Below are positions 9,420 to 17,984 of a stretch of 64,000 nucleotides of DNA, in pieces. A program made the translations under genes and the position numbers. Under the pieces are notes generated by a model. The model made no database searches. It saw nothing but the letters and a program-made list of their open reading frames with translations, and was not told the DNA's origin. Positions within the stretch are counted from its first letter, which is position 1; each line of letters starts with the position of its first letter. Origin of the DNA: Candidatus Rubrimentiphilum sp. (GTDB taxonomy: Bacteria > Vulcanimicrobiota > Vulcanimicrobiia > Vulcanimicrobiales > Vulcanimicrobiaceae); assembly GCA_035710515.1 (NCBI GenBank), contig DASTDE010000003.1, positions 186,001 to 250,000 of the forward strand, in the 5' to 3' direction.

Positions 9420-11299
9420 ACAGGTTCCTCCACGCGCTCAAGCGCGCTTTCAACTCTCGCCGCGACGTATTCGCCGGTCAGTCCGAATTGCGCGCGCTGC
9501 TTCGGCTGCGAATCGTGCTGCACCAGGACATTCGGTACGCCGATGCGCTCGACCGTGACTTTCAGGCCGCGATCTGAAACGAACTCGACAACCGCCGAGC
9601 CGAACCCGCCCGCCAGCGAATGCTCCTCTAACGTAATAAAGTGCTTGTGCGACTCGGCCAGCTCTAAGATCAGCGCTTCATCCATCGGTTTGGCAAAGCG
9701 CATGTTGACGACCGTGACATCGGGCGCCTGCTCGTGCGCGTCCAGCGCGATGTCAACGCTGTTCCCGTACGCCAGAATCGCCACGCCTGCACCTCGGCGC
9801 AAAACCTCCGCGCGTCCGTGCACGATCGGCGCGACCGGATCGCAATGCTTGCCGCTGGTCGAACCGCGCGGATACCGGATTGCGGCCGGCCCCTCGAGCG
9901 ACAGCGCGTGCTCGAGCATCGGCTGGAGCTCTTCCTCGTTGCGCGGAGCCATGCACGTCATATTGGGAAGCGTGCGCATGTAGGCGATGTCGTAGAGCCC
10001 CATGTGCGTGGGGCCGTCGTCGCCGACGACGCCCGCCCGATCCATGCAGAACACGACCGGCAGATTCTGTACGCAGACGTCGTGCACGACTTGGTCGTAC
10101 GCGCGCTGCAAAAAGGTCGAATAGATCGCGCAGACCGGACGTAACCCGTTGGTCGCCGCGCCGGCTGCGAAGCAGACGGCATGCGCTTCGGCGATCCCGA
10201 CGTCAAAATACCGTTCCGGAAAACGTTTGGCGAACTTCGAGAGTCCCGTGCCGTCGGGCATCGCGGCGGTGATTCCGATCACGCGCGGATCTTTTTCCGC
10301 GATCGCGATCATCGCATCGCCGAAGACATCCTGAAACTTCGGTGCGGCGCCGGCCGACGGTTTCTTGCTGCCGTCACGCGGCTCGAACGCGTTGGCGCCG
10401 ATGCCGTGGAAAGTTCGCGAATCGCGCTCCGCCGGCTCGTAGCCCTTGCCCTTCACCGTGCGAACGTGCAGGAGCACCGCCCGCGGAATCGCTTTGGCCG
10501 TCTCGAGCGCATCGACCAGCGCGTCGTAGTTGTGCCCGTCGATCGCGCCGATATAGCGGAAGCCCAGCTCTTCAAAGATGACCGCGGTTTTTTCCGAAGG
10601 TGCGATGAAGCGCATCGCGCCGATCTCCGCCGACTCGATCGCCTTCTTCGCCATGCCGCCGAGCGGCAGATGATTCAATACTTGTTTGCCGGTTTCGCGA
10701 ACTTGATTCGCAAACGGCTTGCTGCGTAAGACGGAAAGATAGGAAGCCATCGACCCGACGTTGGGCGCGATCGACATCTCGTTGTCGTTAAGGATCACGA
10801 TAAAATTCGTGCGCATCTGGCCGGCGTTGTTCAGCGCTTCATACGCCAGCCCGCCCGTAAGCGCGCCGTCGCCGATAACAGCGACGATCGTTTCCTTGCC
10901 GCCGGTCAAGTCGCGGGCTTGCGCCATGCCGAGCGCCGCGGAGACGCCGGTGCTTGCATGCCCCGCGCCAAAGCAGTCGTATTCGGATTCGCTGCGCATG
11001 GCGAAGCCGGAGAGACCGCCGCCTTTACGCAACGTCGAAAATCGATCGCGCCGCCCGGTCAGCAGCTTGTGGACGTACGTCTGATGGCTCACGTCCCAGA
11101 CCACGCGATCCTGCGGCAGATTCAATGTGCGATGCAGCGCCATCGTCAGCTCGACAACGCCCAGGTTCGGAGCCAGATGGCCGCCGTTCTGCGCGCAGAC
11201 CTCAACCAGAAGTTCGCGAATCTCGCGACCCAACCGATCGATCTCCGGGCGGGACAGGGTTTTGACGTCGGCGGGAGAGTCGATGCGTTCAATCACCAT
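9416..11299 (-). CDS. dxs: 1-deoxy-D-xylulose-5-phosphate synthase
   Basis: The enzyme condenses pyruvate and glyceraldehyde-3-phosphate, the first step of the MEP isoprenoid pathway. Diagnostic segments are HQTYVHK, the thiamine-diphosphate motif GDGALTGG with later NDNEMSI, GIAEAHAV with the catalytic Glu, and DRAGVVGDDGPTHMG. The ATG at 11299, preceded by GGGAG, gives 627 residues, the family length. An in-frame upstream extension to 11734 is antisense to the PAP2 gene and Arg/Glu-rich, and was discarded. The gene heads dxs-secG-oppD-oppF. Confidence 0.95.
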   Translation of the reverse strand: MVIERIDSPADVKTLSRPEIDRLGREIRELLVEVCAQNGGHLAPNLGVVELTMALHRTLNLPQDRVVWDVSHQTYVHKLLTGRRDRFSTLRKGGGLSGFAMRSESEYDCFGAGHASTGVSAALGMAQARDLTGGKETIVAVIGDGALTGGLAYEALNNAGQMRTNFIVILNDNEMSIAPNVGSMASYLSVLRSKPFANQVRETGKQVLNHLPLGGMAKKAIESAEIGAMRFIAPSEKTAVIFEELGFRYIGAIDGHNYDALVDALETAKAIPRAVLLHVRTVKGKGYEPAERDSRTFHGIGANAFEPRDGSKKPSAGAAPKFQDVFGDAMIAIAEKDPRVIGITAAMPDGTGLSKFAKRFPERYFDVGIAEAHAVCFAAGAATNGLRPVCAIYSTFLQRAYDQVVHDVCVQNLPVVFCMDRAGVVGDDGPTHMGLYDIAYMRTLPNMTCMAPRNEEELQPMLEHALSLEGPAAIRYPRGSTSGKHCDPVAPIVHGRAEVLRRGAGVAILAYGNSVDIALDAHEQAPDVTVVNMRFAKPMDEALILELAESHKHFITLEEHSLAGGFGSAVVEFVSDRGLKVTVERIGVPNVLVQHDSQPKQRAQFGLTGEYVAARVESALERVEEPV

Positions 11300-11389
11300 G
11301 AGCGGACTCCCACCCTTCGACAGACCGGGAATCGGTGTCCCCCGCCGCCGGAGGAAGGAACTCGGGCTGGGCCGGGGTGAGTACGGTAG

Positions 11390-12040
11390 GTGCTCGAGCA
11401 TCCGGTCCTCACGCCAGTGCCGGTTCGGAACCGGCGAGTCTGGCGCGATCTGGCGCGGATTCTTTCCACGATCCTCAATCCGTTCTTGACTGCGCTGGCG
11501 CTTTTCGTCATCCTGTCGTACGTGCTCGCGCACGGCCGCACGGACGAGTTTTGGAAGTTGCTCTTCTTGACCACGTTCTTCACCTCGATTGGTCCGATGC
11601 TGTTCATCTTCTGGCTCTACGCGACCGATCGCATCTCGGATCTCGACATGTCGATCCGCGAGGAACGCGAGCGGGTCTTCGGCGTCTTCGTCGTCTTCTA
11701 TCTGGCCGGTACGGCAACGCTGTGGCTCACGCACGCTCCCAAACTGTTAATCGCTTCGCTTGCCGGCTACACGCTCGCAACCGCGATCGTGCAATACATC
11801 ACGCGGTACTGGAAGATCAGCACGCATGCCGTCGGCATCACTGCGCCGCTGGTGGCGCTTAGCTTTCTGTACGGCCGCCAGCCGCTGCCGTTCTTGGTGC
11901 TGATCCCGATGGTGTGCTGGGCCCGCGTCTATTTGCGCGCGCACACGATCGCGCAAGTGGTCGCCGGCGCCGTGCTGGCCACGTTCAGCGTAACGTTCTT
12001 CTTCTGGCTGTTTCACATTAAAGCTCTGTCTCAATCGTAG
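11390..12040 (+). CDS. PAP2-superfamily-like integral membrane protein
   Basis: The 216-residue protein has about six hydrophobic segments. STHAVGITAPL corresponds to the SGH block of PAP2 phosphatases, and RVYLRAHTIAQVVAGAVLA to the final R-x5-H-x3-D block. The Gly before His and the last Asp are replaced (STHA; RAHTIAQ), so phosphatase activity is uncertain. Family members dephosphorylate undecaprenyl-PP or phosphatidyl substrates. The GTG start at 11390 is the best available, but no strong ribosome-binding site is visible. The gene is divergent from dxs. Confidence 0.7.
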   Translation: MLEHPVLTPVPVRNRRVWRDLARILSTILNPFLTALALFVILSYVLAHGRTDEFWKLLFLTTFFTSIGPMLFIFWLYATDRISDLDMSIREERERVFGVFVVFYLAGTATLWLTHAPKLLIASLAGYTLATAIVQYITRYWKISTHAVGITAPLVALSFLYGRQPLPFLVLIPMVCWARVYLRAHTIAQVVAGAVLATFSVTFFFWLFHIKALSQS

Positions 12041-12522
12041 CGCAGATTAAAGCGGTGCGGCTCGTAGAGTTCCGGAGGGCCGGCGCGCAGTGCCTCAATA
12101 ACGGACCAGAACCCAAGTGTCTCGTCAAAGACGAGCGCCGGCTGTTCGGCGTCTGTCGGGAGCAAGAATGTCATGTGCTCGGTGTCGCTTGCGCCGAGAA
12201 CCCGGTGCGCGGGCGTACCCGACGACGCGTAATACGTGCGTCCGTCGTTATCGAAAACATGCGCGCTGCGAAGCGTCCAATGATAGCGCTCCCCGTACGG
12301 ACAGAACACGCGCGCCGTCACGTCGTACGCGGTCAGACCGCTTGACGCGGGACGCCGGATGACTTTCGTAACCGTGAACCCCGTTTCGTAACCGCGCAAT
12401 ACCGCACCCAACGGCACGGGCATCGGCGGCCGGCCAAAGACGCACATCGCGTACGCAGCCGGACCCAACATCACGAATGCAAGCAGACCGGCACCCGCCG
12501 CCGTATACAATAACTTTGCCAT
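12031..12522 (-). CDS. hypothetical membrane-anchored protein
   Basis: The 163-residue protein has an N-terminal hydrophobic anchor (about residues 5-28) and a predicted extracytoplasmic beta-rich domain with YDVTARVFCPYGERYHW and DNDGRTYYAS. I do not recognise the family. Its 3' end overlaps the convergent PAP2-like gene by 10 bases. A strong promoter sits so close to the ATG (see 12531-12559) that the transcript would be leaderless. Confidence 0.6.
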   Translation of the reverse strand: MAKLLYTAAGAGLLAFVMLGPAAYAMCVFGRPPMPVPLGAVLRGYETGFTVTKVIRRPASSGLTAYDVTARVFCPYGERYHWTLRSAHVFDNDGRTYYASSGTPAHRVLGASDTEHMTFLLPTDAEQPALVFDETLGFWSVIEALRAGPPELYEPHRFNLRYD

Positions 12523-12530
12523 ACAAAGTT

Positions 12531-12559
12531 ACTGTAGCACGCCGCGTGGAGGCTGTCTA
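12531..12559 (-). promoter_or_regulatory. extended -10 promoter giving a leaderless mRNA
   Basis: On the minus strand, TAGACA (12559-12554), a 17-base spacer ending in TGC, and TACAGT (12536-12531) are followed by only 8 bases before the ATG at 12522. A start site 7-9 bases after the -10 box would fall on or next to the initiation codon. Confidence 0.6.
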
Positions 12560-12563
12560 GCCT

Positions 12564-13778
12564 TCAGACTTGCGGCGTGTGGATGTGTTCGGGGCGAAAC
12601 CCAACGCCTATCACGCGCGCCGGGATACGGCGCAAGAGCGGAAACCACGTGAAAAGCATGAGCGGCAGCAGCGGCTTGCTGGGCCTCGGCGTCTGCGCCG
12701 GCTGCGCGGCCAAAACTCTTCTCATGATCAGATTTTGAAACACGAGCTGCAGCGCTTGCGTCATGACGGTCGGAAATGTGCGCCGGCGCTGTACCGCCGC
12801 CAAATCCGGCTCACGGTTTGCGGCCAGTGCCGGATACAAAATGTTGGCGGCCGCAACCGCGTCTTGAACGGCCAGGTTGATCCCCACGCCGCCGATCGGC
12901 GACATCGCATGCGCTGCGTCGCCGATGAAGAGCAAGCCTTCGTTGCACCACTTCTCCAGGCGGTCGACTTGAACGGTGAGCAGTTTGATGTCGTCCCAGC
13001 TTTGCAGAGCGTCGACGCGATCGCTCACGAACGGCGCTTGATCGGCGATGCCGGCACGAAACGCCTCCAGCCCGCGCGCTTTCAGCGTCTCGAAACTTCC
13101 CTTCGCAATGACGTATGCGCACTGCCAGTACTCCTCACGCATAAGCATCACGAAGATTCTGCCGTTCTTGATGTAGCCGAAAACTTGCGCGGGGTCGTCC
13201 GGCTTCCGCGGCAGGCGCAGCCAAAGTGCATCGATCGGTACGCCGAAATTTTTGGAACGCATGTGCGCTGCCTCGCGCAACGTCGAGTGGCGGCCGTCCG
13301 CACCGACCGTGAGAGCCGCGCGGATCTCGATCTCGCCTTGCGGCGTCGTCGCGCGAACGCCGGTCACCCGCGCGCCGTCCATTAGGGTTCCGGTCGCTTC
13401 GGTTTGCATCAGCACATGAAACCCCGGGTAGCGCCGCCCTTGCTGAACCAGGAAATTCAAGAAGTCCCACTGCGGCATGAAAGCCAAAAACTTGCAATGC
13501 GTCGGAACGTGGGTCAGGTCGACGAACGGATAGACGCGATCGTTGACGATGCCGGAGAACTGTGTGACTTCGCTGTGCGGAAGCGCCAAAAATGCGTCGA
13601 GCAGGCCGAGTTCCCAGATCAGTTCGAGCGTTGACGGATGGATCGTGTCGCCGCGAAAATCCCGAAAGAAATCCGCGTGCTTCTCCAGCACCGCAACCTC
13701 AATGCCGGCGCGCGCGAGCAAAAATCCCAGCATCATACCGGCCGGCCCGCCGCCGGCTATGACGACTCTTACGTTCAC
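12564..13778 (-). CDS. FAD-dependent aromatic-ring-hydroxylase-like monooxygenase
   Basis: An N-terminal dinucleotide-binding GGGPAGMMLG, the DG motif VGADGRHSTLR near residue 160, and GDAAHAMSPIGGVGINLA near residue 285 mark the p-hydroxybenzoate-hydroxylase-type FAD/NAD(P)H monooxygenases. The substrate is unknown. The GTG at 13778 was chosen because it places the glycine motif at residue 7 and overlaps the murI stop codon as GTGA. The longer open frame to 14075 is antisense-like sequence inside murI. It is last in the GerMN-amidase-murI unit, an unusual partner for cell-wall genes. Confidence 0.85.
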   Translation of the reverse strand: MNVRVVIAGGGPAGMMLGFLLARAGIEVAVLEKHADFFRDFRGDTIHPSTLELIWELGLLDAFLALPHSEVTQFSGIVNDRVYPFVDLTHVPTHCKFLAFMPQWDFLNFLVQQGRRYPGFHVLMQTEATGTLMDGARVTGVRATTPQGEIEIRAALTVGADGRHSTLREAAHMRSKNFGVPIDALWLRLPRKPDDPAQVFGYIKNGRIFVMLMREEYWQCAYVIAKGSFETLKARGLEAFRAGIADQAPFVSDRVDALQSWDDIKLLTVQVDRLEKWCNEGLLFIGDAAHAMSPIGGVGINLAVQDAVAAANILYPALAANREPDLAAVQRRRTFPTVMTQALQLVFQNLIMRRVLAAQPAQTPRPSKPLLPLMLFTWFPLLRRIPARVIGVGFRPEHIHTPQV

Positions 13779-14566
13779 GACGAAAGCACGGACGGTTCGC
13801 GGCGTTCGAACGAGAGATTTGGAACCCGCCCCAGCGTCGCCGCCACGGCTGCGCGGAAGTGCTCGAGGTCGCCGCTCGTCACGCACACGGTCGCACCGCT
13901 TCCCGCCGTGTAGCCGCGCTGCGTTGCGAGTTCGGCGGCGCGCTCCGCCTGCACGATCGCCGGATCCACGCGCGTCACGCGCTCGCCGAGCACCGCCTCG
14001 AAGTGCGAATCCAGCAACGGATAATGGGTGCACGCCAAGATGACTGCGTCGAGATCGCTCGGCAACTCCGCGCACACGGCTGCGACGGCGGCGCGCGGTT
14101 CGGGTCCTTCCAGTTTTCCGGCCTCGACGAGCGGAACGAGCGCGGGAGCCGCGACTTCAAAAACGTCCGCACCCTTAACGCGCGCGTGAATTGCCTTCGT
14201 GTACGCGCCGCTCCGCGCAGTCGCCGAGGTCGCGATAACGCCGACGCGCTTGAAACCGGCGCGTTCGATCGCAATCGCCGCGGATTCGATGAGATCGACG
14301 ATCGGAGCGCGCGATTGCGGCCAACCCCGCTGTGAAGCGGTCGCGCACGACGTGTTGCACGCCATGACGATGGCATCTACACCTCGCGCGTCGAGAAAAG
14401 CCACATTCTCGCTCAGCAACTCGGCCAACTCGGGCGTGCTGCGGTCACCGTACGGTACGTGCGCTTGATCGGCGAAGAACACGACGTCCTGGTGCGGCAG
14501 TTTTTCGCGCAGCCGCCGCAGCACCGTCAGCCCGCCGAGTCCCGAATCGAATAAACCTAGGGACAC
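13775..14566 (-). CDS. murI: glutamate racemase
   Basis: The protein interconverts L- and D-glutamate for peptidoglycan synthesis in the cytoplasm. It has the N-terminal LFDSGLGGLTV with the conserved Asp-Ser, the first catalytic Cys in MACNTSCA and the second in LACTHYPLL. Length (263) is normal. It starts 7 bases after the amidase stop and overlaps the downstream monooxygenase by GTGA, so it belongs to a four-gene unit. Confidence 0.95.
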   Translation of the reverse strand: MSLGLFDSGLGGLTVLRRLREKLPHQDVVFFADQAHVPYGDRSTPELAELLSENVAFLDARGVDAIVMACNTSCATASQRGWPQSRAPIVDLIESAAIAIERAGFKRVGVIATSATARSGAYTKAIHARVKGADVFEVAAPALVPLVEAGKLEGPEPRAAVAAVCAELPSDLDAVILACTHYPLLDSHFEAVLGERVTRVDPAIVQAERAAELATQRGYTAGSGATVCVTSGDLEHFRAAVAATLGRVPNLSFERREPSVLSS

Positions 14567-14573
14567 GAGCTGG

Positions 14574-16070
14574 TCAATTGCTCTCGGTATAATCTACGAT
14601 GCCGTCGGCGATGGCTTGCGCCATCTTCTGCCGCCAGCTGCTCGATTGCAGGAGCGCGAGGTCGTCGGGATTCGAAATAAACGCCGTCTCGACCAGTGCG
14701 GCCGGCATGATGGCGTGGTTGATCACGTACAGCTTATCCTTGACGACACCGTTGTTCTTGACTCCGAGTTCGGCGATGACGCGGCGGCTGACAGCCTGCG
14801 CGAGCGCGAAGTCTCCGGCTTTGAAATAAAACGTGGTGACGCCGTGCGGCCCGGAGTTGACGTAGCTGTTGACGTGAATACTGATCAGCAGCCGCGCGCC
14901 ACGCGAATTTGCAACGTCGTCGCGCGCCTGCAACTCGTCGCGGGCCGAATCGTTGGGTGCGTAGACGTCTTTGTCGGTGTCGCGCGTCATGATGACCTGC
15001 CAGCCGCGCGCAACCAAAATGTCGCGCACGCGCTTGGCTATGTCGAGCGTGATTTTCTTCTCTTGCGCGTCGCCGCGCCCCGCGCCGGGATCGCTGCCGC
15101 CGTGCCCGGGATCGATCGCGATCAAATTCGGGTTCGTCGGAACGTAGCGCGCGCTCGGGGAGACAACCGGCGAGGCGACGGGCGTAGCCTGGGCCGTGGC
15201 GTTTGAACCGAAGGTCCCGGTTCCGCTGCGCGGCGCGTCGGCTAGTTTGCGACTTGCCACGGTAATGGTGATGCCGCCGTCGTCGGGAACCACATCCACC
15301 TGATCGAAGTCGGTGAGTGAGAGCGCGACGCGCACCGCATCGCCACTCTGCTGGCGCGTGCGAACGGACGTTACCGGATCGCCCGCGGTTTGATCGGACG
15401 GCGGCATACCTAAGCGAGCGCCGTGAATGTCGATCCACCAGCGGTTGTCGGGCGGACGCAGCCGGTGCCAGTCGAACGCGCCGTCTCCGCTCACCGCGAT
15501 CCGAATCGTGACGCTGCCCGGTTGCGTTTGCACGTCCACCGCCGTCACCTGCACGGGCTGCGGCGAGGGCATCGGCGTTGCGAACGGTATAGGCGTCGGC
15601 GGCGGCGCGAGCTCCGCAGGCAGCGGCGAAGGTGTAGCCGGCGCCGCGGCCGGCGAAACCGTAGAAAATGGCGGCAACTTCAGCGCGTGGAGCACGTCGT
15701 TTAACGGAACGTACGGATGGCCGTCGCGCATGAACGGCGCGAACGCAGCCGTCTGGGTAACCGACCCGGCCAAATAGTGGGGATCGCCGATCGCAAAGCT
15801 GATGACGGTCGGTCCGGGGAATGTGATCAGAATGTACTGATTCTCCGAATCCCAGGATAGCGTGGCGCCCTTGGCGCTGACTAACGCGTGCAAGCCGGGA
15901 TCGTCCGCCGAAACCGCGGGCCCGGCCGGACGCTCGATCAGCGTTTGAAAGACGATCCGCTTGCCGTTGTAGATGTATGAATTGTCGGCCGCATCGGCGG
16001 CCGCGGCGCAGAGTATCGCGCTCAGCGCGAGCGCGAGGACGCTACCAATCCGAACGGCGTAACGGTTCAT
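14574..16070 (-). CDS. AMIN-domain N-acetylmuramoyl-L-alanine amidase
   Basis: The 498-residue exported protein has a signal peptide (about 1-27), an N-terminal copper-amine-oxidase-like stalk domain (YIYNGKRI, YVPLNDVLHAL), a Pro-rich linker, an AMIN domain (IRIAVSGDG, IDIHGARLG) and a C-terminal Amidase_3 domain. Zinc ligands are visible in IDPGHGG, the Glu of QEKKITLD, ISIHVNS and the catalytic Glu of VETAFISN. It cleaves the lactyl-amide bond of peptidoglycan during division or remodelling. The ATG at 16070 starts the signal peptide and lies inside the end of the GerMN gene (29-base overlap). Confidence 0.92.
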   Translation of the reverse strand: MNRYAVRIGSVLALALSAILCAAAADAADNSYIYNGKRIVFQTLIERPAGPAVSADDPGLHALVSAKGATLSWDSENQYILITFPGPTVISFAIGDPHYLAGSVTQTAAFAPFMRDGHPYVPLNDVLHALKLPPFSTVSPAAAPATPSPLPAELAPPPTPIPFATPMPSPQPVQVTAVDVQTQPGSVTIRIAVSGDGAFDWHRLRPPDNRWWIDIHGARLGMPPSDQTAGDPVTSVRTRQQSGDAVRVALSLTDFDQVDVVPDDGGITITVASRKLADAPRSGTGTFGSNATAQATPVASPVVSPSARYVPTNPNLIAIDPGHGGSDPGAGRGDAQEKKITLDIAKRVRDILVARGWQVIMTRDTDKDVYAPNDSARDELQARDDVANSRGARLLISIHVNSYVNSGPHGVTTFYFKAGDFALAQAVSRRVIAELGVKNNGVVKDKLYVINHAIMPAALVETAFISNPDDLALLQSSSWRQKMAQAIADGIVDYTESN

Positions 16071-16554
16071 CGATTTCGAAACTCCCTCCGGGCAGCGTCG
16101 CAACTTTGCTGCCGGCAATCCGCACGGCCACGCGATCGATACCGGGAAGGGACGTGAGCGTCCACACCAATGACTTGAACTCACCGCTCTCGTTCAACGT
16201 TCCGCCGCTTTTGTTCGCGTCGGCCGAAAGATCGACCGTTGCCGTCGTTCCGTCAACGGTTGCGGAGAGCACGTGGGTTCCAGCCGGAAAGCGAACGGCC
16301 GAAATGTTTTGCGGAGGGCCCGCCACGGCCTGAGACGCGGCGTACAAGGCCAGGTATTGCGTATACTCGGCGGAGCTTTCTTTGGCGTTCTGAGGACGCA
16401 CCGAAATCGTCCACGGAATCTCCGATCCGCCGTCAACCTTTGTATAGTACACGGTAATGCCGCCGGCGCCCGTACGATGTGACGTAAAATACCACGCGAT
16501 CGCGGCGACGGCGATCAGGAGCGCTAGAAGAAGCAGGACCCGTGAAGATCTCAC
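16042..16554 (-). CDS. membrane-anchored GerMN-domain protein
   Basis: An N-terminal hydrophobic anchor (about residues 5-24) is followed by a GerMN (sporulation/spore germination) domain with ITVYYTKVDGG, VRFPAGTHVLSATVDG, TATVDLSAD and SLVWTLTSLPGIDRVAVRIAG. In other bacteria GerMN domains occur in lipoproteins next to cell-wall amidases, as here. Their biochemical role is unclear, probably peptidoglycan-associated. It is the first gene of the amidase-murI unit. Confidence 0.85.
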   Translation of the reverse strand: MRSSRVLLLLALLIAVAAIAWYFTSHRTGAGGITVYYTKVDGGSEIPWTISVRPQNAKESSAEYTQYLALYAASQAVAGPPQNISAVRFPAGTHVLSATVDGTTATVDLSADANKSGGTLNESGEFKSLVWTLTSLPGIDRVAVRIAGSKVATLPGGSFEIDEPLRRSDW

Positions 16555-16577
16555 GGGTCCACTCCTTCGTCAGAGCG

Positions 16578-17891
16578 CTAAAACGCGCCTATGCCGTTCG
16601 GCGTGCCGTTGCCCGTCGGGCCATCATAACCGGCCCTTCCGGTGCAAAGGTAGGTGCCGCAACTCCCGTTGCTTCCGCTCGTCACGTCGAACAACGCGCC
16701 GAGATTCGCATACGAGAACGAGCCGTAGTTCACGCTGCCCGCATTTCCGGCAAGCGCATACACCGATGCAATAACCGGTGAAGCGACGCTCGTGCCGCCG
16801 AAGACCATCCAGCCGGATTGTCCCCGGTACGCGGTGCTGTCGTATACTGCGACGCCCGTATTGGGATTGGCGACGGCCGACACATCGGCGACCGTGCGCC
16901 GCGTGCAACCGGTATCGGTTTGCCACGACGGCTTCGCCTCGAGAGCGCTGCAACCCGATCCCGCGCCGCTCCAAACGGTTTCGCTCCAGCCGCGTGCGTT
17001 GCTCGCGCGCGACAGCGACGTGCCGCCGACCGCCGTAACGTAGGGCGACGCCGCCGGGTATTCCACGCCGTAACCGCTGTCGCCGGAACTCACCGTGACG
17101 GCATGTCCGGGGTGATTATAGTAGGCGTCGTAAGTCATCTCGTTGGAGACTTCGCTGCCGCCGTAACTGTTGCTGATCGCATTGGCGCCAAGACTGGCTG
17201 CGGTGTTCACCGACGTGCCGAGGTCGACAAAGCTGGCGCTGTTGGCTTCAACCAGCAGGATGTGACAGTTCGGACAGATCGCGGAGACCATGTCGAGGTC
17301 CAGCGAAATCTCTTGACCCCAGCTGGCGTTCGCGGCGGGCGGCGTGCTGCCGCCGGTTTGATTGACTTTCTTGAAGCACCCGTTCGCGGTCGTGCACGGC
17401 GGCAATCCGAACTGCGCGCGATAGACTCCCAGGTCGCTTTCGGCCGTTACCGCGTCGTACGCGTCAACGATTGCAACCGTTTGGCCCGCACCGTTCGCCG
17501 AGGACGGCAGTGCGTAAGCGGCTTGCAGATCGGCGGGCGCATAGCCCGACGGATTTCCCGGCGCGGGTGTGGGCGTCGGCGATTGAACCGGCGTCGGCGT
17601 CGGACCCGGCGGCGGTGTTGGCCTGCGGTCGGGGTTCACGCTCAGCGGCTCGATAGAAACGCCCCGGTAGATCCCGTGGTAACCGTTGGGATCGCCGCCG
17701 CCGACGTCCGTGCGCACCAGCGAGAAGCAGCGCGCGTAGCCTTCCGCTACGTCACCGCACGATTGGGTTACGTTCGATTGCGGCTGAGCCAAAGACGATG
17801 TGGCAGGGATGGAACCGTTTAAGGAATTCGAGCATGCGGCCATCGCAAATACGGCGGCCGCTCCAAGAATGAGTGCAAGCTTCTTCTGCAA
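16578..17891 (-). CDS. S53 (sedolisin/kumamolisin-type) serine-carboxyl peptidase lipoprotein
   Basis: A TTG start at 17891, 7 bases after AAGGAG, gives 437 residues beginning with a lipoprotein signal and lipobox AMAAC. A Thr/Pro-rich linker follows (about residues 95-125), then the S53 domain. Visible catalytic elements are the Glu/Asp pair in QEISLDLDM, the SSGDSGYG oxyanion region and the nucleophile in FGGTSVASP. Such enzymes are acid-active endopeptidases. The long activation prodomain common in the family appears reduced to ~100 residues, which is unusual. The downstream GerMN gene ends 23 bases before this gene's end. Confidence 0.88.
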   Translation of the reverse strand: MQKKLALILGAAAVFAMAACSNSLNGSIPATSSLAQPQSNVTQSCGDVAEGYARCFSLVRTDVGGGDPNGYHGIYRGVSIEPLSVNPDRRPTPPPGPTPTPVQSPTPTPAPGNPSGYAPADLQAAYALPSSANGAGQTVAIVDAYDAVTAESDLGVYRAQFGLPPCTTANGCFKKVNQTGGSTPPAANASWGQEISLDLDMVSAICPNCHILLVEANSASFVDLGTSVNTAASLGANAISNSYGGSEVSNEMTYDAYYNHPGHAVTVSSGDSGYGVEYPAASPYVTAVGGTSLSRASNARGWSETVWSGAGSGCSALEAKPSWQTDTGCTRRTVADVSAVANPNTGVAVYDSTAYRGQSGWMVFGGTSVASPVIASVYALAGNAGSVNYGSFSYANLGALFDVTSGSNGSCGTYLCTGRAGYDGPTGNGTPNGIGAF

Positions 17892-17984
17892 CGGTGTCTC
17901 CTTAAATGAAGGAAGAAAAACAGTTGGGCAATTTGCCCTGCCGGGGGGTCCTTCTTTCGTATTTCGGCTACACCGATCCAAGTC

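Noticed and set aside
11305-11375. CTTCGACAG fragment and GC-rich sequence upstream of dxs as another repeat copy
   Set aside because: Only one short block is shared, too little to assign to the family.
11300-11734. In-frame upstream extension of dxs
   Set aside because: It is antisense to the PAP2-like gene, Arg/Glu-rich without homology, and the ATG at 11299 with GGGAG gives the family length.
16441-16460. -10-like TATAGT near position 16445
   Set aside because: It lies inside the GerMN gene with no gene start at suitable distance on the plus strand.
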